NCBI RefSeq assembly: GCF_947623445.1 | Contig: NC_135248.1 | Location: 11,355,820-11,419,819, forward strand | Reading direction: 5' to 3' | Source: Clavelina lepadiformis | Taxonomy: Eukaryota > Chordata > Ascidiacea > Aplousobranchia > Clavelinidae | Length of the DNA: 64,000 nucleotides | Part shown: one piece after another, positions 36,601 to 48,729 of the stretch | Position numbering within the stretch: the first letter of the stretch is position 1 | Layout of the letters: the number at the start of each line of letters is the position of its first letter | Notes under the pieces: generated by a model | The model's database searches: none | Told to the model about the DNA's origin: nothing | The model's input: the letters and a program-made list of their open reading frames with translations, nothing else | Made by a program: the position numbers and the translations under genes

Positions 36601-37220
36601 GTGGAATAATTTCACAGTGCACGATTTAAATTTTTTTTATTCCAACAACAATGGTATAATCAAATCAGAACTACTCAGGATGTACAACCGAACGATGACG
36701 TATCTGAGCGAAAGCGTCATAAAGAAAAAAAACAAGATATTGGTGTAAAAGGAACTGGCAAAAAATATTTGAAGCAAAAAAGGTTCCGGCCAAATGGCAC
36801 TCTTGAAAGTCAAACGCCAGAAACAATCTGCAGTGTACCCACTTTATTGACGGAACAATATGTGATGCCAATTTTAAATACGATGGCGCAAACGCTATAC
36901 AACAACGCGCTGTACATTGCTTGTTATTCATTTACTGTAAGAGCTTATAAGCCTTCGGGTTACGTTGTTGGCAATGAATGCCTCGCAATCATCTTCCTAA
37001 AAATCGCAGCTTCAGTAAACAATCGGTAACAAATGTTCAAGACTTTGGAAAAGATTTACAAATAATTTGAACAAAGCATTCGAGCACGTACTAGTTAAAA
37101 ACTGTGAAGTAATTTCGTATTCAACAAATCTTTCCGAACGTCGCATTCTAAGAACCTTTCCTCACTCTCACACATGGCAGGATGAAACAATCCGATGATG
37201 AACAATCTCTGACGAACTGA
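30669..37220. other. Intergenic, SNX3 upstream region to KANSL1 3' end
   Basis: This is 6.5 kb without a supported gene. It is AT-rich with short TA runs (about 34350-34365) and three TAGGCCTA palindromes (34786, 35061, 35108). It also holds a hairpin at 36160-36215, possibly a terminal piece of a DNA transposon. Many small open frames are present on both strands, but none has a recognisable domain or consistent splice partners. Confidence 0.5.
36155..36222. repeat. Hairpin, possible DNA-transposon terminus
   Basis: ATTCGCCTATATCGACAC at 36160-36177 is followed after 20 bases by GTGTCGATATAGACGAAT at 36198-36215, its reverse complement with one mismatch. The preceding TACAGTAGAATTCGCC resembles the TA plus CAGT start of pogo/Tigger-like terminal repeats. 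No transposase frame is recognisable nearby, so the assignment to that superfamily is a guess. Confidence 0.5.
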
Positions 37221-40200
37221 TTATCGCTTCGTTAATTTTAGCACTAATGGTGCTTTCTGGGTCGGTGAACCCTCACCTACCACTTCGTCATCACTGGTGC
37301 CACTACGACGTGGCGTGGACTCCCTAGATATGGCTTTCGATATCCATCCGCCAGCGGAAGTGTCCGATGCTTTCCGGGATAAACTGGCCAGTGGTTTGTT
37401 GTCTTCGGAGGCCATAGACCCTGCATCCGAATCTTCCTCCGGATTGCTGTCCGATTCCGGGTCCAGCTCGCTGTAAAACAAAAAGTCTTGATCCTTGACG
37501 GGCGGTTTTCGACGTCTCGGTTGTGAAGTCGTACTGGCTGCGGAAGACGCCACCGGGCTTGGAGCTCGGTTGCTGCTTTCGCTCTTACTCTGCCTGACAC
37601 GCACAGATGTAAAAATCGATGACGCATTCGAATCGTCGCTCAAGCGTTCATCGTCACGTGACAGGGTGGAACGTTGCGAGTCCAAGCGCCTCCGTTTAGT
37701 AGAAGAGGGTTCAAAAGGCGTCGTGGTCTTGTGTTTCGGGGCGGTGTTCGTGTCCGGACCGAGCGGTTTGTGTAAAATAGGACGAAATTTAATATCCGCC
37801 TCTGAATCAGACAACTTGGTCGGTTTGGCGTCCCGGATAACCGGTTCTTTTATAAGTTCTGTGTAGTCGGCGTCGTTGAGCGGGAAAGTTCGGAGATCCC
37901 ACGAGTCGTAGTTGGAATTCTCCCGCAAAAAAAGGCTTCCATCGTCGGAGGAAACCGAATCGAAAACCCGATGTCTGTCGGCGGCAGTACTCAATACCGA
38001 GGGGTCAGATGATGACCTTCTTGAACGAACTGCGTCAGAGAAAAGTTATTAGAATCTGTACAGTAAATTCCAAAATGGTGAAAAAATGAAACATCCTACT
38101 GTACACTGTAGCGTCTAAATCAAATTAATATGAAGTGGTTAATAAGCGATTAAATAACTAATCTCAAAGGAGAAAAGTCGTTGTTAATCTGTTCTGACTG
38201 TTTAAATATTAACTCACCAACGGCTGGCGCTTCAGGACTGGCAGGTGAGGGAAGTTCAGGAGAAAACTGGGCAGTGGGACTCGAACGCAGTGATGATGGG
38301 TAGAAGTAACTAGGAGACTGTTGTTCAAGCGGGGACTTGGGGGGCATATTCGCCCTACTCATCGACCTATAAGGTGACAATGCTGTTTTAATTCATAGTG
38401 TAACGCACGAAAAACTATTCAGTTTTAAAAAAATGTTATATTTTGCATAGCAAAGGTTTTATGACTTTCAGCTGCGCTGCGGTTGCTGATGAGTAAATTA
38501 ATTCGTCACCCACCTGGTACCGTTCTTCTTATTTATGTTCCATTCCATGTAAGCCATGTACTTCTTTTTCTCCAGGATCTCATACCGGTCGTGTCTGTCC
38601 TTGTAACCGTCGTCACACTGATCCTTCGACTCCAGATCTGCATTGTCGTCTGTGGTCAAAAGAGAACCACCTATTTACAGTCAAGACCTTTTACTGCACC
38701 ACTGTATACTACACGGAATAAACTACTGTTTTAGTTTTCGTTTATGCATTCGTTTCGGATATGGGTTAATCGCTGCAGCTGTACTGAAAGCAATGGTTTC
38801 ATATTGGTGTTAAAAATGGTCCATCAATAAAACAAAACGTTTGATTTATAAGTTTAAAGAACTTTATAAAAATAAGAGTGATTAGAAATTCGGTGACAAA
38901 CCTTGAGCTTCCTGTTCATCTTTTTCCTTTTCGCCGTCTTTAATTGCTCTCCACCTGCACAGCATGGAACATAAATAGCGTTGCTTAATATTTATGAATA
39001 CACGTTAATTTTTCCAGCTCCCTAATTGGTAAGAACGACTAAGAGAGCAGTAACAAGAAACGGTCATTGTACCACAATCGGGTAATTGCGTTATGACGAT
39101 ACCGCCTTTTGAACCAATTAAATTCAATTGTAGCAAACCGCCCAGACAGCCTTGAGTGGTTTTACATCCAGTGATTACGCGCTGCAACAATGATCTTTAT
39201 TGCTGTACACCACGTTACTAACCGCGCTCTTAAAATTCAATGGAAGAGAATGTGCCGTAACGGGTAGGTCAAGTAAGCCAATTTGGTGGCATTGGTTGCC
39301 ATAAAAACGGGACTACTCTACATACCAAAATGTAGCTAATGTAACTTTCGTGGCTACTAAATACTAAAATGTAACTACTTAATACCAAAATGTAGCTTAT
39401 GTAACTAATGTAGTAACTAAATTAGTTACATTAGCTATATTGGCTACAGCAGTTACATTTTGCAATATAGAAAGGTCCGAGAAACGCCCTTAAAAGACTA
39501 AATTCAAAATTTACCAGAGTTTAATTTGGCACAAATTACCAACGCTGAGCGGGTTTTACCGGTTTTGGTTGAGTGGTTGGATGGATGAAGACGTTTACTG
39601 TAAATTTTAACGCTCTGTTCTGAAGTAATAATAGACCATATAATGAAGCTTTAACTATAGAAATAGGATTTAAAAACCGACTGAAATACCGTAACTCGCT
39701 AACACGACTGTACACTGCAGTACACTTCAAATAATTCACATTATTTAAATTATATCAACGCAAATTCGTAACAAAACGTAAGCTGCACCGTCAAACAGTA
39801 TATGCGTAATATCAAAAGGTTCATTTTTGTAATACAAGTGAGAAAAAATAGCCGCCCGCCCCTTGATAAAGACCATACTCTACAAGGTTCAAAAAAAAAA
39901 GTTGTGAGCTAATGGTCATACCCTGGCGTGAGAATCTCCTTGTACTGGAGCTTTTCGATCCTTGTAGTCGTCAAGCCGTGTGGAATGACGATGTTGTTAA
40001 TATCGTAAGCTTGTTCCGCTGCGCGCTTGCGTTTTAACACCGCCTGTTGAATTGAATTCGTAAGTCCCATGTGTGGCGCTTTAGTGCAATACATCATATA
40101 ACATGATAGCAGTGTATGTAGTATATTATTTGCTTAAGTTTTTTTTAGTATTTAAACGATCGAATATATCCAAACGACGCCAGAAAATGCGTAGGTCACA

Positions 40201-43200
40201 AAGTGAAGTGAAACATCTCATGTGAGCTGTCGATGTAACAAAACGAACACGAGGGTAAACAATCGTTGAGTTCACCTGATATTGGGGATTGTTCAAAGAA
40301 GATTCAGGCGTGGGTGTGCCGCCGTCACTTCTATGGACGTTCTCGGCATCCGATTCGAATGACGTCATGCGATGGCGTTTGTTGAAGTCTGACATCAGCT
40401 AAATAAAGAATCGTTTTCTTCAATAGTGACTTGACAAAACCAACGATCGTACGAACGAGGTGGTATCTCATTATTACGAGATGTGCCTTACGTAACGAAT
40501 ACTTCAAACGTTACTTGGTTATGATATCAAAGTAAGCGTTCCTGAAATCCAAATTTAGCAAAGAAATTCAATTAACGAGCTACGGTCGACGATTATTTAA
40601 AGCAGAAAATGTTCGACTGAAAATCGAAATCTAACAAATAAAAAATCAAAAGTGCAAATCGATGGGTCATTGCACATCTTCGAACAACAACGATGGAAAA
40701 ACGTGAACCTGGACGCTTCCTCTTCTTCTCTTCTGATCAAGGATGCTGGAGCGATCCTCCATAGAGCTGTTCCGGTGAAGAGCGCTCACGCTGCGGATCA
40801 ACTTGTCTGCTCTTTCAAGAACGACCGTGGCCGATTTCTGGCGAATCTTCGACCGGTCGTCCTTGGCTCGCTTGTGCTGGTCTTTCGGTTTCTGTTTGTT
40901 CCTGAAAAAAATTACGAAATATAAAAACAGAATTCAAAGCTGGAGCAAGGGATGTTCGATTCCTTGAATTTCTACGTCTTTAACGTTTCTGTAAAAACAC
41001 AATGCGAAGGTTCTGATGGCAATACGCAAAACTCGAACTTTATCAAAGTTTAGTAGAAAGATTTTCAAAACGCTGCGGCTCCTGACTCGATTGCGATTGC
41101 CCATATACCACAGCATACAAGTTATCAAGGTTAAAATCGTTACCAATTGCGCAGAATCAAAGTAAACGACGGAGGTGTAAAACGTTACAGACTCAAGTCT
41201 AAAAGGCTAATTCACATTGGAAAACAAGACCATAATGACAACATCGCAGTGGTCTTTACCATATTTGCATACACATGGCTATCATGGGGAATTTTCAGGG
41301 TAGAAATTGTCAAACTCGCTTACCTTTTCTGCTCCTTCACTCTCTTAAGCTTGCCTGCCGTTCTCTTATTGTTTGTCATCATGTGGCCATTCAAACGCAA
41401 CGAAACAGGGATGTCTAACGACATAAAAGCATGATTATGACGTGTGTTTGCACAGCAGGTAAGCACAACGGACCGCATAGTACATTGTGACAGTTTACAA
41501 TGAGGTAATTATTGATATGCTGACGGGCTAAGTCCGCATGTGGTTACACAAATGCCTTCGTAAAATGCGTTTAGTAAAAACCCTACTTCATTCAAGTAAC
41601 ACTGAGCCAAGAAAAATTTTATTGCATTTGCAAGTAAAATTTCTCTCTGCACCGCACGAAATCGCATAACTCTGCGTACAACTTAAATTATTCAAACTTT
41701 CAAGGCACGCCGGTAAGCGTTCTTCAAATGAAACTTATACCTTCAGGTCTTGACAAGATCTTGTGGTAGGAGTGGTCGTGTTGAGCTGCCCGGCTGACCA
41801 TGGACGCGTGAATGGGGTCAATCGGTTTCCCATCATCGCGTAGGAAGGGGTTGAGCCTGTGGTGGTTGCAGCCCATGATCGAGCTCTCGCTGAAAATGGT
41901 GGGAGGCTTCAGCGGCTGCAAAAAGAAATTAGGGTTTTAGACTTTAAGATGCCTAAAAAATTTCGCACAAAAATGATCAATGCTTTTCAAGCGTAAAATT
42001 CAAGGAATTCAGTTGAAACTGCAGGAACTCGTTTCAGGCGGCCAAACAAGTTCTTTTCCTGAATATTATCAGCTTCTATTAAAGCAACAAAAATATCTGA
42101 AACCGATATACAGTATATGACTGAGGTAAAGTACTATCTAAAAGGACCAAACTTGAAAATAACAGTTTATCACCTACTTCTGCTGTCTGTGCACGTCGCA
42201 ATTGCTCAACCACACCGAAAATTTTTACGTTATTATGCGGTGGTTTATTCTCTACGTCTTTTTGAAAATGCCCATGAAAATGTCTCGCGTAAACTCACAT
42301 TTGCTCTGTCACGTGTGAAGGCATTGCCGTTTATAATGGTCGCAACATAGGAACATGTTTTTCTTAAAAAGGCAATGAGGAAAATGGCAGTGATAAAACA
42401 CACAGCCAAACAACTTGGATAATAATCGAATAAAGAGGTTATGTCTAATTTCGGAGCTTAAAACTACTTGGTACTCGTGCGGGATTCTCACTTAGATACA
42501 AATTTCAAAAACACTGTGATTTTATAGCAAATGATAATAATCAAGCATAATACATGAGAAATATAGCTAAACCAGTTAAAAAGAGCTGCCATTAATACGC
42601 AACAAATTAGGCCCATGGGCGCAAAATTACCACCACAATTAGAGTCGAAAGAAAAACCAAAGTGCGGACAATAGTGTTCCACACACTTACAATCTTTTAA
42701 CTGCACAACACAACAAATGAAGCGCACTCAAGTGTCATTGACAAAGGGTCGTTACGCACCTTCTTTGCGAGAAAAGCGGCATCCGATGCCCGAACGATCT
42801 TTCTCCTTCGCAGTGGATACATCAGAGCTCTTGTTCTCGCCGCTGTGCATGAGCGATCGTCCTTCTGTGACGTCACGTCCTTCAATGGCTCCCTGTATTT
42901 GTAAATGACAAATACAGTAATTAGTTTGACGAAACTTTTTTATACATATTTATTGTTTATACGTGTCTGCTCATTAACAAAACAACTCATACAGACATCA
43001 TGAAGTTGAATTAATAACCGGCAAAGGTCATGAACAAACGAGACTGAAGTAGCGTGATGTCACCATATAGGATTTTGTCTTGTCATATAATTTACAGTCA
43101 TGTGCTATACACCTAAATAACTTAATATAAGTGATGATTACCTGTCTTTGGTATGTTTGGCAGTGACCGGGGAATTTTCCACTGAAAGCGGCCGAAGGTT

Positions 43201-46200
43201 TTCCAAGACGCTGCACGATTTATAAATAAATTATGTAACAGACAGGATAAGAACACTTGGAAATAGATCGTAAATAACACGGCAACCAACCACAAAATAT
43301 CCCGGCGAAGTGAAAGTGATTAAATATCAATTATTACCTCGATGACTGTTGCTTGATGTTATTTACTAGATGTGTGATGTTGCTAGGTAAGTGTGGCTCT
43401 GCTTCATTTGTCATAGAAACCTGATCCAACACCTTGCCATTTGCAGAAGCTAATTCCTATGTAACAAACACAGACCATGGTTCATTTTCCTATGTTTAAA
43501 AACTCATAAAATCTCAAAAATTCAACCAGGTTCACATCAAACCTTGGTATGTATCAAACTTTAAAAAAAGAAACAATAAATTATATATCTAGCATAATGC
43601 AAAATATCCTGAACGAAATGCAAATCATGAGTATTTATGTTACATTGCAATGGTGTATTTACTACATACTTCTGCGGGGCTGTTGTGTGCATCGCAAAAA
43701 GCAACTTCGCCCTGAAAAAGTCAACACTGGTAATCTTGATCATGTCATTTTAGTTACAAAGTTGATGCTTGGACAAATAAATTTTACCAACAATGCCACA
43801 CAAAATGAGCAAGGAGAAAGGACTGACAATTGACTTATGAGCGGTCTATTATTCACTGTTTGACGTTCAAAACGAAAGAATGACAAAGTGGACTCCTTAA
43901 AGATACTTAACTCCGTTGTTGAATTACAAATTTCGAATCTTCGAGCTAAATTTCAAATTATCTAGGATATTACGTCATGCTCTGCGTTGTTTTTACCAGT
44001 CGCTATAAAGCAAAAAGTTTCCATACGAACAATCACTTATTTTGGCGAGTAACGCGAAACAAATTTTGTACAGTGAAGACTTAAAAAACTGTACAACGAA
44101 CGCACCTTTGCTGCACGAAGCTGTTGGTAAAGGTCAGAATGTTGTTGGATCTTGTACTGGAGTTCGGACACTTGTCCATGAAGCCATGTCCAACGACGAG
44201 CTATTGAAGAGCGTTCATTGGCCCACTTCCATAGCGGCGTGCTTTTTCTAAAACAAAATGCATTTGTGATATCATGAAAATTTGGTTCTCTTTACTGAAG
44301 TTATGCAGAGTAAGTTATCTCAATTTCTATAGGAGTTAACATATACATATATATCCGATAAAGTGAACGCCATCTTTAAGACAAAGAAAAAAATATAGCC
44401 ATAATCGGAAAAACTTGTATTCTTGAAATAGGTTAATATCAGTACCGATTTGACAAAAATGTTAGTGAATTTGTGCTATTCGTACGGCGTTTGGCCTAAG
44501 TTCTTCGTTGACTTTATGGACACTTTGGTTGCTGCTCGCAAAAATGTTAACTTTGTCTTTCGAAATTACCCAACTCTACCTACTTGGGATGTGCCAGAGG
44601 AATATTACCTGGGTTCATGTGAACACGAATAACATCATAAAGATCGAAGCAAGCGAATACCGTATCTATTGGTATCAGCAGCAGATAATCACTTTTCATC
44701 AGTTCATAGCCCGAGTTAATTACCACATGACAGTATTAGCAAAACAACTCGCTTTGTTTCCAAAAAATACAATCAAAATTCGTTTCATAAATGACTTATT
44801 GTAATGCTGTGTTCGGTTAAAGAGTGATCACTAAGAAGGGTTTTATATTTGGTTCGAAAACCGATTGCTCACGTCAGTGAAGCTTTTGCGCTGCATTGAC
44901 CTCCTAAATGTCACACGCAGCCGATGCCACGAAACTTGATGGTCATTTCTCATCAAATTAAATAAAATTGTGAGTAACAGAAACAGCATCGTTTATTTTT
45001 CGCCGTTACACGCGAAGCGATAAGTACAGAGCTTACCGTTATAGCACATTAAGGACATGTTCAGGAACATTTGATGAATGGAGAAAAAATGGCAAGATCC
45101 CAAGGGCTTAAAACATGGCAAGATGTTAATAATACATTGGTGCAAGATTGGTAGATTAGCATGGCCACCAAAGTCAACGTAGTATTCTCTATTTTGGCTT
45201 TCCAGTTTCGTTATTCGTGTTCACCCAAATTATCCATGTAAGGCAATATTCGGCAAATGTACTTGGGTTTGGCAGAGATGGAAAGACTCGAGTCAGGATT
45301 TTGGAAAGACTTGACTTGTGTTATAGTGCTTAAAAGACTCGACTTGACTCGTGTTAACATGGAAATTTCAGTTGACTGGATTCGAATCCCAAAAAAATTA
45401 TTTTAAATTGTCAAGATTAGTTTTTATATTTGTGAAAGAATTTATTCAAAAGCGTCAGAAATGGATAAAATCAGGTTTTATGCTTATATTTACATTATGA
45501 GTATTCAGAAAGCCATTTATTATCGATTTAAACGAAAAATACATCGTAAATGGTGACTTGGAATGTGTTTAGACTTGGATTTGATAAAAGTTACTGATTC
45601 GACATGTGTCTCAACCATTAAGACTTGTTTCCATCAACCCACTGATCATACCTCTACTACTTACACTGATAAACTTTGTTTAGGTGGTAGTTTTGGAGTA
45701 GTATCAGTGAGTGACTGGGAAACTGGTATTTGATTGCCAGACATCCTCTTGCGAAGAACTTCAGGGACATCATCAAGCTCTTCATCAGAGCTACTGTCGG
45801 TGAGGTCAGGATCAAACCTCACCCTCATCGCAAGCAGCTCTTTTTTTAGGATTCCTGACGAGGTAAAGTGAAAATGGTAAAAGAATATACTATTTCCGTT
45901 TTTGTAGGCAAGAAAAAATCCTGCTATGAAAAAAGCTTGTAGATCTAATATAGTTTAGGCACCACTTGCCTGTACGTTCACAAAGGTTTGGAGATTGGTG
46001 CTTTAGAATGCTTTTGAGTGGTTTGGCATTTTCCCTTTTGACTTTGGATCTTGGACCGATTCGATGTTCTGGAGATTCAATCTGCTCGTGGATTTTTTTC
46101 CAAAACAACACGCACCTTTTATCACACAATGCGATATCTGTACAGGAGTCGTCTGGCTTGTTTGAAGCCAACAAACTCATTTGTTTTCGTGTGTATCGAT

Positions 46201-48729
46201 AAACGCCAGCAGTTCGCACTTTGTTGAGACGTTCTTTTAACGACGACATGCGCTTTTCCAGCTCAAGTCGATTTTGAGCAATGACTGCAAACTGCTGTCT
46301 CTGTTGCGTTTTGACATCTTCTGCATTTAGCATTTTCCCAACAGGCTCATCAGCATACACCTTCTCTGGGGCAGCTGAAGTTTGCCTTATCTGACCGACT
46401 GGTTCTTGCTTCAGTTCAAGAGATTCTGGCTCACAGCCGAGTGCTTCTCCCCTTTTAAGGGAAGCTGCCAGCTCATGAAGTGTGTTGGTTAGTTTTGGCG
46501 GAAGGTTTTGCATGTGATTACCCGTGACAAGACCATGAGCCAAGCCAAGAAAATCTTGCACCTTTAACGGAGTTTCCGAGTGATTTTTGGGTGAAGAGCT
46601 ACCATTCAGGGTTTTAGACTCACCGGAATGGTTACAATTATGAACACAGTGTGACAAGATAGAGGTGTTGTGGTCACATACAAGAGTAGTTTGCGTTGTG
46701 AAAGAGCCTTCCATGTTAGAATTAGTTTGACAGATACTACTAGAAATAGGTTTTGTAGAGTTACTTATGAAATCACTCTTCACAGCTTGACTAGAGCATG
46801 TGCAGGGAATATCATCTGTGTCTGTTAACCTGGAACGTGGCTGATCAGCACTAGGTACATATAGCCTGGAACTTTTAATTAAAATTTTATCGGTCTCGAG
46901 TAACTCGTCTGGTACTGGCGTGTTCTTTAAAGAATCACATGTTACAACAGTTTCATCTTTGTGTGCAGATTCATGATCTTGTTTTGCTGACGATTCTTTA
47001 GTAGCAGTAGTGTCAACTCTATTTATGACAGTGATCTCTGCGGCAGTTTTTCTGGGACACATGCTTAACGCTGTGGACAACGATAATGTGTTGCTTTCTT
47101 CGGGACTCTTCTCAGTAGCGCAGTTAACTTCATTATTTCTAGATGGTTGTAAACTTTCTTCAATTGATGATAAAATTTCAGATGACTTCTTTTTATCACA
47201 AATACTAGCACCATTGTAGGTGGAATCAGCTAAATTCCTTGGTAAGGATACCTCAATAAGGTTGTCATTATTTTTAGTGTCCGTCGATTTAGGCGCAAGA
47301 TTATCACGTTGCTCATTTAAACCATTTACCGGCAGTGTAGCTTTAGCAACTGTGGCCAATTCATAATCTTTTGTTAGTGTGATATTTTCATCTGCAATGT
47401 TAACAGGGGTACTTCTACTGTCTTTACATGACATTGATGACATATCCGGATCTTTCTCAGATGTCAGTGACACAGGATCTTCATTCTCCAACTGAGTTTT
47501 AGTTTGGTCTCTTTTAACAGAAGAAATTGCAATGCCATCACATACATCAACTTTTCCTGAACCGTCAATATTTGCACTGTCGCCAGGATTATGGGAAGAT
47601 TTTGTTGAAACCACTTCATGAAAACAATGGTTATCCGAATGTGAATGGCCATTCTCATTAATGACTTTACGTAAACTATCACGAAAAGCTTTTAGGTGTT
47701 CTTCAGGTGAAATCTTCAAAGACTGCACAGTGCCGGTATTGTCACCAATATTTTTGATATGTGTAAGGTCAGAATCACCGTATCCTGCATTGGTGCTCAC
47801 AGTTGATATAATCCCTTGGAACGTACTGTTATCTGGATGAACTGGCCAACCATTTGTGGTCTTATTTGAGAGCATGCCACTGCCATCTCCCATGCCTGAA
47901 ACTTCTGGTACACTAGAAGTTACTGAAGTCTCCTTTTTGTCTGTAGGATATGAAATATTATGCATATCAATTACATAACCAATGCATGATTTTTTGACAC
48001 TTAAATTAATTAATATCATTTTCATCTAATAATAATACTTCTACATTGGGTACAGTAAAAAAATTAACTAGTTCACATCATTTGAAAAATATTAAGCAAA
48101 CAACATTACTAAGCACAGCAAGGCTAATAAGCATTCAGTATTTTGATCGATCACAGAAATTTCTATATATATATATTATACAATTCTTACAATCCTACCT
48201 ATAGTTATAGCGTGATCGCCTGCAGCACCATTGGTAGAGATTGACATCACCAAATTTGATGGCAATATAGGATGAGCATTATACTCCATTGCCGCAAGGT
48301 GACTGCCCTTTTTAGGTTCTTTACCTTCCATCGTCTCGCTGATATGGCACATGCCATTAATCTGCATATAAATACAGATATTAAAAAAATACTAAAAACT
48401 TGCAACCAAAAGATTTAGCCTGTAGCTACCAATAACAGATGTTATGTATGTCTATATAGAATACAGTATACACAACCAGACTAATGGCGAACAGCTTGAT
48501 ATGAAAGCAAGGTAAGTATGCCAATTGCCGGAGCAGCCATAAATATATACTGCTTGTTAATATCAAAGTTTACACTGACATGTTCATAAATGTTCTGATC
48601 AGGTGAAGAGTCTGGGTTCGAGTTAGACGATAGACTATGCTTCAGACTATTTTTGATAGCTTCACTTGCAGAATCGTGGTTGGTTGTGTGCAAGGCCGGG
48701 GCCATTCTCTCATCAAAATCTTTGTCCAT
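37221..48729 (-). CDS. KANSL1: KANSL1, scaffold of the NSL histone acetyltransferase complex
   Basis: Exons in order: 48729-48574, 48361-48199, 47940-45970, 45854-45665, 44247-44106, 43456-43338, 43210-43142, 42892-42760, (42700-42599 uncertain), 41915-41741, 41414-41324, 40901-40709, 40398-40276, 40043-39922, 38954-38902, 38649-38514, 38366-38218, 38029-37221. All phases agree, giving 1597 residues, or 1631 with the uncertain exon (human 1105). Diagnostic parts are the coiled coil [74 protein letters not shown] and the PEHE domain core [20 protein letters not shown] with [15 protein letters not shown], which binds the acetyltransferase KAT8/MOF. The last exon matches the human C-terminal ERRTFPL segment as DLRTFPL. 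The extra length is mostly one 657-codon low-complexity exon. Exon 1 and the uncertain exon are weakest; the body is secure. Confidence 0.9.
39320..39470. repeat. GTAACTA-rich imperfect tandem and inverted repeat
   Basis: Units such as ACCAAAATGTAGCTAATGTAACT and TACTAAAATGTAACTACTTAA are repeated with variation. GTAGCTTATGTAACTAAT (about 39391-39408) is then inverted as ATTAGTTACATTAGCTAT (39421-39438). It lies in an intron of KANSL1 and looks like a decayed satellite or fold-back element. Confidence 0.5.
44995..45145. repeat. Dispersed repeat family C, copy 2
   Basis: This is the second copy of the element at 2482-2630, in the same orientation, within an intron of KANSL1. The shared order is TTTTCGCC, GCGAAGCGA, GTTATAGCACA, GACATG-TCA-GAACA, AATGGCAA, AAGGGCTTAAA and ACATGGCAAGAT. 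Confidence 0.65.
45275..45400. repeat. GACTTGACTCGAGTC-type repeat
   Basis: AGACTCGAGTCAGGATTTTG, AAGACTTGACTTGTGTTATA, AAAGACTCGACTTGACTCGT and GACTGGATTCGAATCCC are variants of one motif within about 110 bases. Shorter variants occur near 8720 (GACTCGAGTCAAGTC), 8988 and 32480-32515. It is a low-copy dispersed repeat in an intron of KANSL1. Confidence 0.45.

Noticed and set aside
36769..37029. Plus-strand 86-residue frame near the KANSL1 3' end
   Set aside because: No domain; a same-size frame exists on the other strand, as expected by chance.
37277..37866. Long open frames overlapping the last KANSL1 exon on both strands
   Set aside because: Shadows of the relatively GC-rich KANSL1 coding exon.
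42488..42727. Minus-strand frame with an apparent membrane helix
   Set aside because: The hydrophobic part is intronic. Only the Cys-rich first part is considered, as an uncertain KANSL1 exon.
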